A DNA stretch of 6,463 nucleotides from Sodalis-like endosymbiont of Proechinophthirus fluctus (GCF_001602625.1 NZ_LECR01000040.1:67230-73692); one strand, 5' to 3'; shown: positions 1-6,262, counted from the first letter of the stretch. A program made the numbers and translations. The notes: generated by a model from the sequence alone, not told the origin.

Positions 1-257
1 CAAATAGACAGCAGACGGCTGCTGCGTCCTCGCCCGTAGCGGTCTGCCTAACGATCTGCTGATGGCGAGGACGCATATCCGAGTTGCAGACCATCCGGAC
101 ATTGCGCCAGGCGATCGTTGACCATTCGGTGTCGTTAATAGCTCTAGCATTGGCCAAGGGGCTGAGAACGTCAAGCGCTAAGGCATACGCTTTTCTAACG
201 GCGATAGTGAACAAGGATTACAATGTGGTGCGAGCCATTTACCGCACCACATTGTAA
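1..257 (+). pseudogene. phnD: 3' remnant of a probable phosphonate ABC transporter substrate-binding protein (PhnD-like)
   Basis: This is the carboxy-terminal end of what is probably the periplasmic phosphonate-binding protein, the partner of the PhnC/PhnE importer encoded just downstream. One frame (about 26-80) reads VLARSGLPNDLLMARTHI, close to the 'ARSGPIPNDxLVAR' stretch I associate with PhnD-family proteins. The next frame (about 78-257) continues with ELQTIRTLRQAIVDH and runs open to a TAA at 255-257, so at least one frameshift lies near position 78. There is also a TAG at 5-7 in the first frame. The gene enters from outside the window, so its length and signal peptide cannot be judged. 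Position directly upstream of phnC fits the common phnD-phnC-phnE order and supports the call more than the weak residue match does. Alternatives are another periplasmic solute-binding protein or an unrelated remnant. Confidence 0.5.
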
Positions 258-260
258 TCC
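215..260. repeat. Perfect 18-bp inverted repeat with 10-nt loop at the phnD/phnC junction
   Basis: The left arm, GGATTACAATGTGGTGCG (215-232), is exactly complementary to the right arm (243-260), with the loop AGCCATTTAC between them. The stem has no mismatch while all neighbouring coding sequence has decayed. It covers the last codons and the stop of the phnD-like frame. No T-run follows on either strand, so it does not look like a simple intrinsic terminator. It could be an mRNA-stabilising or attenuating hairpin between binding-protein and ATPase genes, a REP- or MITE-like dispersed palindrome, or a small terminal-repeat element. The sequence alone does not decide between these. Confidence 0.85.
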
Positions 261-278
261 CGAATATGCCGAGTTCAT

Positions 279-292
279 AGAGGATTAACACG
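279..292 (+). promoter_or_regulatory. Ribosome binding site of phnC with a probably lost start codon
   Basis: AGAGGA (279-284) is followed after five bases by ACG (290-292), in the frame that continues into the recognisable PhnC reading SVSFDIPYG. A single T to C change in an ancestral ATG would explain the missing start. This start assignment is inferred from the spacing and the frame only. Confidence 0.4.
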
Positions 293-1090
293 TCAGCATC
301 GGATCGATCAGTACACCCCGTCGCCTTACTCGTGTGGGGGTCTTTCGGTAAACGATTCGTAACGGGACTGCCCATCTGGTCGAGCGTTTCGTTTGACATT
401 CCTTATGGGAAACGCGTCGCTATTATCGGCGGTAGTGGCGCCGGGAAAAGTACGCTGCTGCGCTGCTTATGAGTCTGATTGAGCTAGATACCGGTTGGTG
501 ATGTACAGTTAGCGGGGATCAATATTATCAGTTTAACCTATCGCTACCTGGCCAGGAGCCTACTAGCGCGTTGTCTTCGCTTTCCAAAACACAACCTGGT
601 CAATCGGCTTTCGGTGCTGACCAACGTGCTCCATGGCGGAATGGCCTGGTCACGCAAGCCGTGCATGTGGTTTCACAGGATCGCCTCCCGCGAACATCGG
701 GATTATGCGATGTATTATCTGGAACAAGTGAAACTCGCACCACTTAGCGGAGGACAACGCGTATATGAACTGTCCGAAAACCAATCACAGCGCGTCTCCA
801 TTGTCAGTTGCCGCCAGAGTTGCCCGCGCACTGATGCGAAAAAAGTGCATCATTTTCGTCGATGAGCCTTATAGCCCACCAGCCTGGATCCGCGCACCAG
901 TGAAGACGTCATACAGGTCTTTTCCTAGCTCGCGCGGCGCGAATGGATCACGCTGATATTCGTGATACATCATATGGAGCACGCGCTGCGCTATGCCGAT
1001 CGCATCCTGGGATTGCAAAACACCAGCCTGAATCTAAGTGCGCCAGGCCGCGACCTTAACCTTGAACAATTACGAGGTCTGTATGAGTGA
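290..1090 (+). pseudogene. phnC: Phosphonate ABC transporter ATP-binding protein PhnC, disrupted
   Basis: PhnC is the cytoplasmic ATPase that powers PhnE-mediated phosphonate import. Visible in order: the N-terminal SVSFDIPYGKRVAIIG; an intact Walker A (GGSGAGKST, 428-454); the region after the Q-loop, HNLVNRLSVLTNVLHG; a signature motif now reading LSENQ instead of LSGGQ (770-784); Walker B CIIFVDEP (846-869), in another frame; LDPRTSEDVIQV; a switch-His region VIHHMEHALRYADRILGL; and the terminal LEQLRGLYE. Most of it lies in one frame, interrupted by stops at 470-472, 476-478 and 485-487. A frameshift near 800 and a return near 885 enclose Walker B, and a TAG follows at 926-928. Total length of about 800 bp is close to a normal PhnC of roughly 260 residues, so decay is by point changes and tiny indels. 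The stop overlaps the phnE start, as in an intact operon. Confidence 0.9.
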
Positions 1091-1907
1091 AAAACTGCAC
1101 ACCCGTCTGCCTGGACGATAGGAATCGCCGTCATGGCTCTCGTCACTGCTGTTCGCCGCTTAATGTGATCTTTTTCGCCTGGTCGCTCTTTTCCGCGGGA
1201 ATATCCGTGCTGCAGCTGCTGCGTGGCTTGCCTAACATAGCGACGATTGCCAAATACATGATGGCCTCCCGCCACTGATCGCGCTATGCCGATAATGAAC
1301 GCTTTCAAATCGCGCTTGGTGGACACCATAATCATCCTCAATTTGCCGTTAGAGATATTGATGGCCAGAAACTACACGCTGCATCCCGCGGTACGCACTA
1401 CTATCCGTGGGGCGGTAAGCTTTATTCGCACGATGCTTAACCTTGTCTGGGCACTGTTTTTCGTTGCCTCGGTCGGTCTTGATTCCCTTCGCCGAGAGGC
1501 TAACGCTCATAATGGATACGATCGGGTTTTGCGCTCTCTTTTTCGCCGAAATCATCGAAGAAGTCGAAGAGGCGGCCGCGCCTGAGGTCCTATCGACCAT
1601 GGGGTATCCGCGCCTAGCCATTATTGTTTGCGCCACCCTACCGATGTCGGTACCCAGTCTGATAAACAGCAGCCTGTTTTACTGTAAAAAAGCGCTACGT
1701 TCCTCGGTTTGTGTGCCCGGCAAGTTCGGCGCGAGAGGCATCGGATCCGAACTTGCGATAGTCATGGAAATGTTCCATTTCTATCAGGTAGCCACCATCA
1801 TCCTGATGATTTTCTTATTTATCTTTGGCGTAAAGAAACTATCCTCCTATGCCCGGTTCACGCTTCTTAATCTCCCATACGGTAACCCGCTCTATAACAC
1901 TGTGTGA
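1083..1907 (+). pseudogene. phnE: Phosphonate ABC transporter permease PhnE, disrupted
   Basis: PhnE is the inner-membrane channel subunit of the phosphonate importer. The start ATG (1083-1085) lies within the last codons of phnC, and the shared ATGAGTGA indicates translational coupling. After a TAG at 1119-1121 the reading moves between frames: a first membrane segment and GISVLQLLRGLPNIATIA (about 1160-1255), then hydrophobic segments with VDTIIILNLPLEILMARN and LVWALFFVASVGL (about 1320-1480), then IGFCALFFAEIIEEVEEAA (from about 1520). The EAA loop typical of ABC importer permeases is clear (EEVEEAAAPEVLSTMGYPRL, with G and hydrophobic spacing kept), followed by QVATIILMIFLFIFGVKKL near the end. 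At least two frameshifts are needed to join these pieces. The length of about 820 bp suits a roughly 270-residue permease. The last frame closes at TGA 1905-1907, shortly before the hydrolase. Confidence 0.88.
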
Positions 1908-1923
1908 GAAAGGAACAAACATG
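1908..1923 (+). promoter_or_regulatory. Ribosome binding site and ATG of the phosphonoacetate hydrolase gene
   Basis: GAAAGGA (1908-1914) overlaps the phnE stop region and sits six bases before the ATG at 1921. The gap between phnE and this start is only 13 bp, which supports a single phnD-C-E-A transcript and fixes the start of the hydrolase. Confidence 0.7.
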
Positions 1924-2424
1924 AACCAAGTTCTCACTATCAACGGTATCTCCCCTACCGCCATCCTGAAATCCTCGTTGTCGTGGTCTGTATCGACAGT
2001 GGTGATCCTGAATATCTGCAAACCTACCTAGCGCAAGGACAATCCCCAACATCCAGCGTTTTCCAGCAAGGCTATACGGCGGTCTTGACCAGCGTCATGC
2101 CCTCCTTCACCTGTCCGAATAATATGTCGATTGTCACGGGAGTTCCCTCGTCCCAGCACGGTATTTCAGGAAATTTTTATCTAGATAACCACACTTGGGG
2201 CCGTTAGTGATGACAGGGCTATAATTGCTGCGGGCAGAAACCATACTCGCCGAATTTGCCAACCGCCGACGCCAAGGTAGTTTCCATTACTGTGAAGAAT
2301 TAAGCTACGCTGCCAGCTAGGCAAGGGTCTCTGGAATTCAGCTAGGGTCAATCAGCTTTTCCTCCGAATATGCAGACCGCTGTACGCTGGCTGAAAATGA
2401 TATCAACGATGTTGCTAGCCTCGG

Positions 2425-2443
2425 CATGCCTAAGTTAGGCATG
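2425..2443. repeat. Perfect short inverted repeat inside the hydrolase pseudogene
   Basis: CATGCCTAA and TTAGGCATG are exact complements around a single central G. The site encodes GMPKLGM in the hydrolase frame, where a GMP-x-x-GM pattern already makes a partial palindrome. It is probably a coding near-palindrome that became perfect, not a regulatory site. Confidence 0.6.
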
Positions 2444-2864
2444 TATTCTATAACGCTGTCGCTGTTCATGCTATAGGACGACATCCGGTTACTGCAAGAC
2501 CACCGCCCAGATGTGATGTACCTTTCCTTGACCGATTTCGTCCAGCATAAACGAGCGCGGCAGGAATCTGAGGCCATAGTGTTCTATCGGTAGCTTGATG
2601 AGGCTTTCTGCCAGCTGGCACAGCAGGGTATCGTGCTGTGACTCATCGCCGATCACGGCATGAGCGATAAAAACAACGACCGGGGCGAACCGAATATCAT
2701 CTGGCTGCAGGGGGATCCTCGACGCCGAGTTTGGTGCTGGGGAAACCACGGTTATTTTCCTAATCACCGACTCCTTTGTCGCCTACCACGGCGCATTGGG
2801 TAGCTTTGTCTGATTACGGAGCAAAGGGAACATCAAAGTACAGGCGATTATCGATCATATTAGT

Positions 2865-2898
2865 TTCATTGATAGTGCCGATTCATTGACAGTGCCGA
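2865..2898 (+). repeat. 17-bp tandem duplication in the hydrolase pseudogene
   Basis: TTCATTGATAGTGCCGA (2865-2881) is followed directly by TTCATTGACAGTGCCGA (2882-2898), with one difference between copies. Because 17 is not a multiple of three, the duplication shifts the frame. Removing one copy joins the upstream reading ISFIDSAD to the downstream YALKCN. Confidence 0.85.
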
Positions 2899-3197
2899 TT
2901 ACGCCCTGAAATGTAACAGCCTGCCGTCTGTTCGATTTGTATGAGGATAGATAGGCGGACGTGGTGGTTTCGAAAAAGAATGTTTACATTGGCAATAGTG
3001 TCGAATTGCATGACCTTGAGAGCTTGAAAGATCATCGGCTACGTACGCACGGCGAGATCACGGAATCCCACGTGCCTTTTATTCCGAATCGGCCGTTAAC
3101 GCCGAATACCACAATCGACCGACCGGCCTATACTACGTCGTTATGAGTTACCTGATCTTCGACTATTCCATCAGTTGGGCTAGTACAGTCGGAGGCG

Positions 3198-3228
3198 GCA
3201 ACCGGGCTCGTAAATCGGCCTCGGTTGC
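3198..3228. terminator. Hairpin between the two convergent operons, possible bidirectional terminator
   Basis: GCAACCG (3198-3204) pairs with CGGTTGC (3222-3228), and the inner GGC (3205-3207) pairs with GCC (3218-3220), leaving one bulged T and a 10-nt loop. It lies in the roughly 55-bp gap between the end of the + strand hydrolase (about 3183) and the - strand cupin stop (3238-3240), where a shared terminator would be expected. A T-run is lacking on both sides, either through decay or because termination works differently. Confidence 0.4.
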
Positions 3229-3237
3229 AGATGCCTA

Positions 3238-3622
3238 CTACAACGAGGCATTGAGCTCGGCATGCATGTGGTCATTGAGCGGCATAAATTCGCTGTTTTC
3301 AACGCTGGTATTACGATTTTCAATCAGCGCCATTTTCACCCTTAAGAAAGTTATGGTGCTATGCTAGACTCCTCTCGCGACACAATAGACTTTACAGGGC
3401 TCGAGAGGAACAGCGTGAAACGCCAGGTTTACTTTACATGCTCATCTTTTTTTACGATGACAAAACGTGCAAACTGCTGGACAATAAAATTTAGACCTCA
3501 GGTGATGAAGGTTTTTTCCAGCTTCCAGTTTTTGATGCAAACAAACACCAGCCATCGCTTTCGACCATCATCTTCAAATCGCTACCGTTATGTTGGCTAA
3601 TGCTAATCCCGTGGTGGTACAT
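3238..3622 (-). pseudogene. Cupin-like protein of unknown role, last gene of the PTS operon, disrupted
   Basis: The start ATG (3620-3622) opens the peptide MYHHGISISQHNGSDL, followed by KMMVESDGWCLFASKTG, and this frame stops at 3491-3493. The middle continues with FARFVIVKKDEHVK in a second frame. The third frame (about 3437 down to the TAG at 3238-3240) reads HAVPLEPCKVYCVARGV, then a TAG (3364-3366), then HSTITF and ALIENRNTSVENSEFMPLN. The pattern of 'LEPGKxYxVxxGVWH' followed by 'xLIxENxNTS' is what I expect of small cupin-fold proteins, and the TAG falls exactly where Trp is expected. A length of about 128 codons fits a single-domain cupin. Sugar isomerase, epimerase or regulatory roles are all possible from the operon context. 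I cannot name the family, so the fold call is moderate and the function is unknown. Confidence 0.5.
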
Positions 3623-3628
3623 AGATGA

Positions 3629-3636
3629 TACTCCTT
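3629..3636 (-). promoter_or_regulatory. Strong ribosome binding site of the cupin-like gene
   Basis: On the - strand AAAGGAGT ends seven bases before the ATG at 3622. This near-consensus site is what fixes the start of an otherwise hard-to-see gene. It lies within the 90-bp gap after the aldolase end. Confidence 0.65.
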
Positions 3637-3712
3637 TAAAAAATCTCTGGACACGTTGGGAGAACACATGCTAGAGCGCCACAATGAAATCAAGGCAAAT
3701 TCAATAAAGCGT

Positions 3713-4569
3713 TCAACGAAGACGAAAAATAAAAATTCTCTGCATTTCCTCTGAAGCTAGAAATAGAGATATAATCTTGTAAAGTTTTTTAACTGTCGTT
3801 TCCATATTAATTATCATTGGCATGAAATCGATGTCGGGCATTTTACGCAGCATGGTTTTTTAATCCCTCTTTGAGGTCGACAAACGTATCGGTACATACG
3901 TTAATTTTATTAATACTGCAGGAAAACTTCTGGCGAATATTTTCTTCACCTGAATCAGAGCTGCCATACAGTATCATGGTTCTTCCAGTCCCCAGCTTAA
4001 TTTGTAAAATGCAGTCGAAGTTAATTTTAGGTACAATATGTTAGGGTATTTACCATGCTCGGTCCCTACAGCAATAGCTAAAGCATCGACGCCGGTGGAT
4101 TAGAAAAAATGCACCGCATCCTAAACGGGAGTAAATAAATCCAGTTTTTTCATCAGTGTTAATCGCTTGACTGATAAAACTGATTTTACCTTCAGTCGTG
4201 ACATTCTGAGAATGGCAAAGTATCACTACCTCTTTGGCGTGGCGGACATTCAGAAACATCAATCATGATCGAGAAAAACCCATGGCGAAAGGCATGGGTA
4301 ACTTTCTTATAATCCTTACCGTGGACAATATTCATCGCCATGGACACTGTTGCCCGCGCGGCTAGCATTCTGACAATACCGGAAATAATTCTGCCATCGC
4401 CATGTTTACTCATTTGACCATAACCAATGTTAATGATGATTGAGGCATTCTCTTCTTGCACAGCCATGATAGTACTGAGCACCAATTCCAGATTAATAAC
4501 GCTGGATAAAATCACGCTATTAAATTTTTTATTCGCATCGTATAATATCTTTTTCATAGTTACATACAC
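3713..4569 (-). pseudogene. Class II (zinc) ketose-bisphosphate aldolase of the GatY/KbaY type, disrupted
   Basis: This cytoplasmic aldolase family cleaves ketose phosphates such as tagatose- or fructose-1,6-bisphosphate to glycerone phosphate plus an aldehyde. The start is GTG at 4567-4569, because MYVTMKKILYDANKK aligns with the GatY N-terminus MYVVSTKQML and a GAGG lies seven bases upstream. The first 90 residues align with GatY without gaps by eye. Later pieces are IVHGKDYKKVTHAFRHGF; NVRHAKEVVILCHSQNV (frame change near 4262); FISQAINTDEKTG; STGVDALAIAVGTEHGKY after a TAA at 4100-4102; ILYGSSDSGEENI; INKINVCTDTF; and DIDFMPMIINMETTVK. Residue 82, the catalytic Asp, is Val (4324-4326). 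The zinc ligand His83 and the GTEHG His (4055-4057) remain. The His expected in 'LHGGS' is Tyr (3966-3968). The reading ends at TGA 3713-3715. The exact substrate is not resolvable. Confidence 0.9.
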
Positions 4570-4576
4570 AATAATA

Positions 4577-4580
4577 CCTC
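4577..4580 (-). promoter_or_regulatory. Ribosome binding site supporting the GTG start of the aldolase
   Basis: GAGG on the - strand stands seven bases before GTG (4569-4567) and nineteen before the internal ATG at 4557. Together with the MYV match to GatY, the spacing favours the GTG, which may itself be an A to G change from ATG. Confidence 0.5.
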
Positions 4581-4628
4581 AATTTTTTTAATTACTGACA
4601 GATGATTAAGCAACAGTTATTCCTATCT

Positions 4629-4667
4629 CTGATAAATATCAGATAGCCAAGGTATCTTTAACGTCAA
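4629..4667 (-). promoter_or_regulatory. Possible promoter with overlapping dyad upstream of the aldolase
   Basis: In the 132-bp gap between the Enzyme I end and the aldolase start, the - strand has TTGACG (4667-4662), a 16-base spacer and TATCTG (4645-4640), a fair -35 and a weak -10. The palindrome CTGATAAATATCAG (4629-4642; six-base arms, two-base centre) overlaps the -10, as an operator might. An internal promoter here would allow the aldolase and cupin genes separate expression. The match is modest and AT-rich DNA yields such sites by chance. Confidence 0.28.
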
Positions 4668-4701
4668 TGAAATTTAGTATAATTAAAGAGCCATTACCTT
4701 T

Positions 4702-6202
4702 TCACTTTTTTATCAATTTCCGTTCCAGGTCAGCAATTTCACTTATTGATACATGATATTTTCAAGCCAACGCGCATCTAACTTCATGGTGCTCTGTATT
4801 CTTGGCCATAAGATATTTGTCTTTAGGGATAACCAGTAGAGTTACACTTGATTCATTCACCCCGGATTCTATTAAATAATAGATTACTTTTCATTAGAGG
4901 AAATTTAGAGAAAATTTAACTGCAAACGTGAACTAGGATGAAATTTTTTCGCGCAGAGGTAATCACATGATTGATCATCTGCAGTACGGTAGAGTTATGC
5001 ATACAATACAGATGCTGAGTTTACTATTGTAAAGACCAATGGCCGTTATATATTACGTCAAGTCATTGTTTCTGATGATGAAAAAATAACAGTTGGCGGA
5101 AAACACGTCCTCCATAATTGCTGTGTCCGATTTTTCAATTATAATTATGAGGGAAATATTGTCATCAAAAGTAATACCATAGTGCAATACTACTTTTTCA
5201 CGCTCTATTTGCGACTGAGTGAAGAGTAGCTCCTCCAGTGTGGTCACCACAGAAATCAGAATTTTTGGCATTATGAATGCAGAAGACCTTAATAGTATCC
5301 CGTAATTAACAAGAGAGGACCGGCAGATTTTCGAGGAAGTAGCATATGGCCCGGTGACCCAAAAACGGGTTTCTCCTCCGCCGCGATGCCGATATAAGCA
5401 ACCTGATTGTCGCCGTCGATATCCAGGGTGCGTGTTACACAATATCTTGTTGCAGCATCATCAAAGCCAGCGGCTGTAAAAGGTAAATTATTCCTCTTCG
5501 CCTCACTGAGTACGGTGATATTGGCATAGATGCTAACCTGACCTGTCTCATAGGCGACCAGTTATGACAATCGATTTATTTTCGCTTCTTGCTCCTGTAC
5601 CACCTTGATCAATTGCCAATAGCGCGCGAGACACTCATCATCTGGATCGATCTCTGCGCAAACAATCGCCGGGATACCTAACTCTATTCGCCAGGATGAC
5701 CGAATGCGGGGTTATTCCGCCACTGCGTGTCACGAAGCCTTTAACTGCTCTGGCTATAGACTGGATATCGGCCGGTGTCAATTCCTCTATTGTAGCGCAC
5801 GGAATATCCTCTACTGGCTGGGCTAAATATGCCGACTTTTGCTTGCTTAAACTACAGCACAAGCACTCGGTTTCCAAAATAATGTCCCTATCCGACCACT
5901 GGCCGGTATCAATATGTTGTTTAATGTTATGTTGTTTAATGTTGTCGAGATAGACTTCATCTTGTAGCATAAGCCGATACGCTTTATAAATTTTCGCCAT
6001 CTCTGGCGAATACCGCTTTTGCGCCTGCTCATGATACCCAGACATCGTTTGCAAGCTCTGTTGCTGCGCCGCAAGCATGCGTTGCCATTCGTGGTCGGAG
6101 TCGCTTTGTTCCACGGCACTGATTAAATTGAATCTGGCGGATAACCTAGATTTTACCGATATCTATGCCTGCCGTTGCGCCAATACCCTGTATACTGTAC
6201 AT
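4702..6202 (-). pseudogene. PTS Enzyme I paralogue (PEP-protein phosphotransferase), disrupted
   Basis: Enzyme I takes phosphate from PEP onto a His and passes it to HPr or an HPr-like domain. The start ATG (6200-6202) opens MYSIQGIGATAGIDIGKI, the usual stand-alone Enzyme I N-terminus, so no HPr domain is fused at this end. Further pieces are the helical HPr-binding region with MAKIYKAYRLMLQDEVYL; ELTPADIQSIARAVKGFVTR leading to GGITPHSVILAN with the active His at 5704-5706; GIPAIV; QVSIYANITVL; RTLDIDGDNQVAYIGI and EEKPVFG; LLRSSAFIMPKILISV; NNDLT (PEP site); VLQMINHVITSARKN with a Cys at 4922-4924; and VTLLVIPKDKYLMAKN at the C-terminus. Breaks include TAG 6146-6148, a frameshift near 5680, TAA 5562-5564, frameshifts at about 5290-5350, TAA 5053-5055 where Gln is expected, and TAA 4916-4918. 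At about 1.5 kb it is shorter than PtsI (about 1.7 kb), consistent with internal deletions. Confidence 0.92.
5914..5943. repeat. Perfect 15-bp tandem duplication inside the Enzyme I pseudogene
   Basis: ATGTTGTTTAATGTT occurs twice head to tail (5914-5928 and 5929-5943). On the coding strand it duplicates five residues in frame, giving NIKQHNIKQH in the helical domain. The exact identity of the copies suggests a recent slippage event. Confidence 0.9.
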
Positions 6203-6204
6203 GA

Positions 6205-6212
6205 CTCCCCTC
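6205..6212 (-). promoter_or_regulatory. Ribosome binding site of the Enzyme I paralogue
   Basis: GAGGGGAG on the - strand lies immediately upstream of the ATG at 6202 (two bases after the final G, four after GAGGGG). It fixes the start of the stand-alone Enzyme I reading. The gap back to the EIIC stop is about 60 bp with no other gene in it. Confidence 0.6.
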
Positions 6213-6262
6213 GCTGTAAGGAAGGAATGAATGCTGTTGTCTTGGGGTTAGTGTTCTTCTAT

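Larger units (their letters stand above)
1921..3183 (+). pseudogene. phnA: Phosphonoacetate hydrolase (PhnA type, alkaline phosphatase superfamily), disrupted
   Basis: This family hydrolyses phosphonoacetate to acetate and phosphate using two metal ions and a threonine nucleophile. It is unrelated to the E. coli protein also called PhnA. Visible in order: VVVCIDSGDPEYLQ with the first metal Asp; MPSFTCPNNMSIVTG with the nucleophile Thr at 2109-2111; QHGISGNFYLD; SLTDFVQHKRA (Asp and His ligands); LIADHGMSDKNN (Asp-His ligands); FVAYHGALGS; RLFDLYEDR; and ELHDLESLKDHRLRTHGEIT with the last His ligand. Disruptions include a frameshift near 1955, a stop at 2205-2207, and three nonsense codons in one otherwise good frame (2474-2476, 2591-2593, 2639-2641). 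There are also indels around 2730-2830, a 17-bp tandem duplication and a stop at 2952-2954. The natural end is taken at about 3183, where FDYSISWA matches the family C-terminus and a TAG now sits one base out of frame. Overall length is near normal (about 410-420 residues). Confidence 0.88.

Noticed and set aside
178..399. A - strand open frame over the phnD/phnC junction
   Set aside because: It runs through the hairpin and antisense to PhnC, with no recognisable motif or ribosome site.
743..760. SGGQR as the ABC signature of PhnC
   Set aside because: It lies too early in the PhnC alignment. The true signature position is LSENQ at 770-784.
991..1341. A 116-codon - strand open frame antisense to the phnC/phnE junction
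   Set aside because: The + strand has clear PhnC and PhnE residues and a classic overlapping stop/start. The antisense product is arginine-rich and unlike any family I recognise.
2489..2767. A 92-codon - strand open frame across the hydrolase metal-ligand region
   Set aside because: The + strand shows DFVQH and ADHG with family-wide similarity. The antisense frame is a by-product.
3370..3409. Inverted repeat TCCTCTCG ... CGAGAGGA with a 24-base loop, as a terminator or element end
   Set aside because: It falls inside the cupin reading (PLEPCKVYCVARGV). The loop is long, no T-run follows, and an 8-bp arm can occur by chance.
3143..3600. Two + strand open frames after the hydrolase (3143-3367 and 3361-3600), including a plausible-looking stretch reading MHVVIERHKFAVFNAG
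   Set aside because: The - strand of the same DNA gives a coherent cupin-like protein with a ribosome site, start and ENRNTS motif. The + strand readings match nothing I know and have no ribosome site of their own.
5696..5953. A + strand open frame of 85 codons in the Enzyme I region
   Set aside because: It is antisense to the well-supported Enzyme I segment containing the active His.
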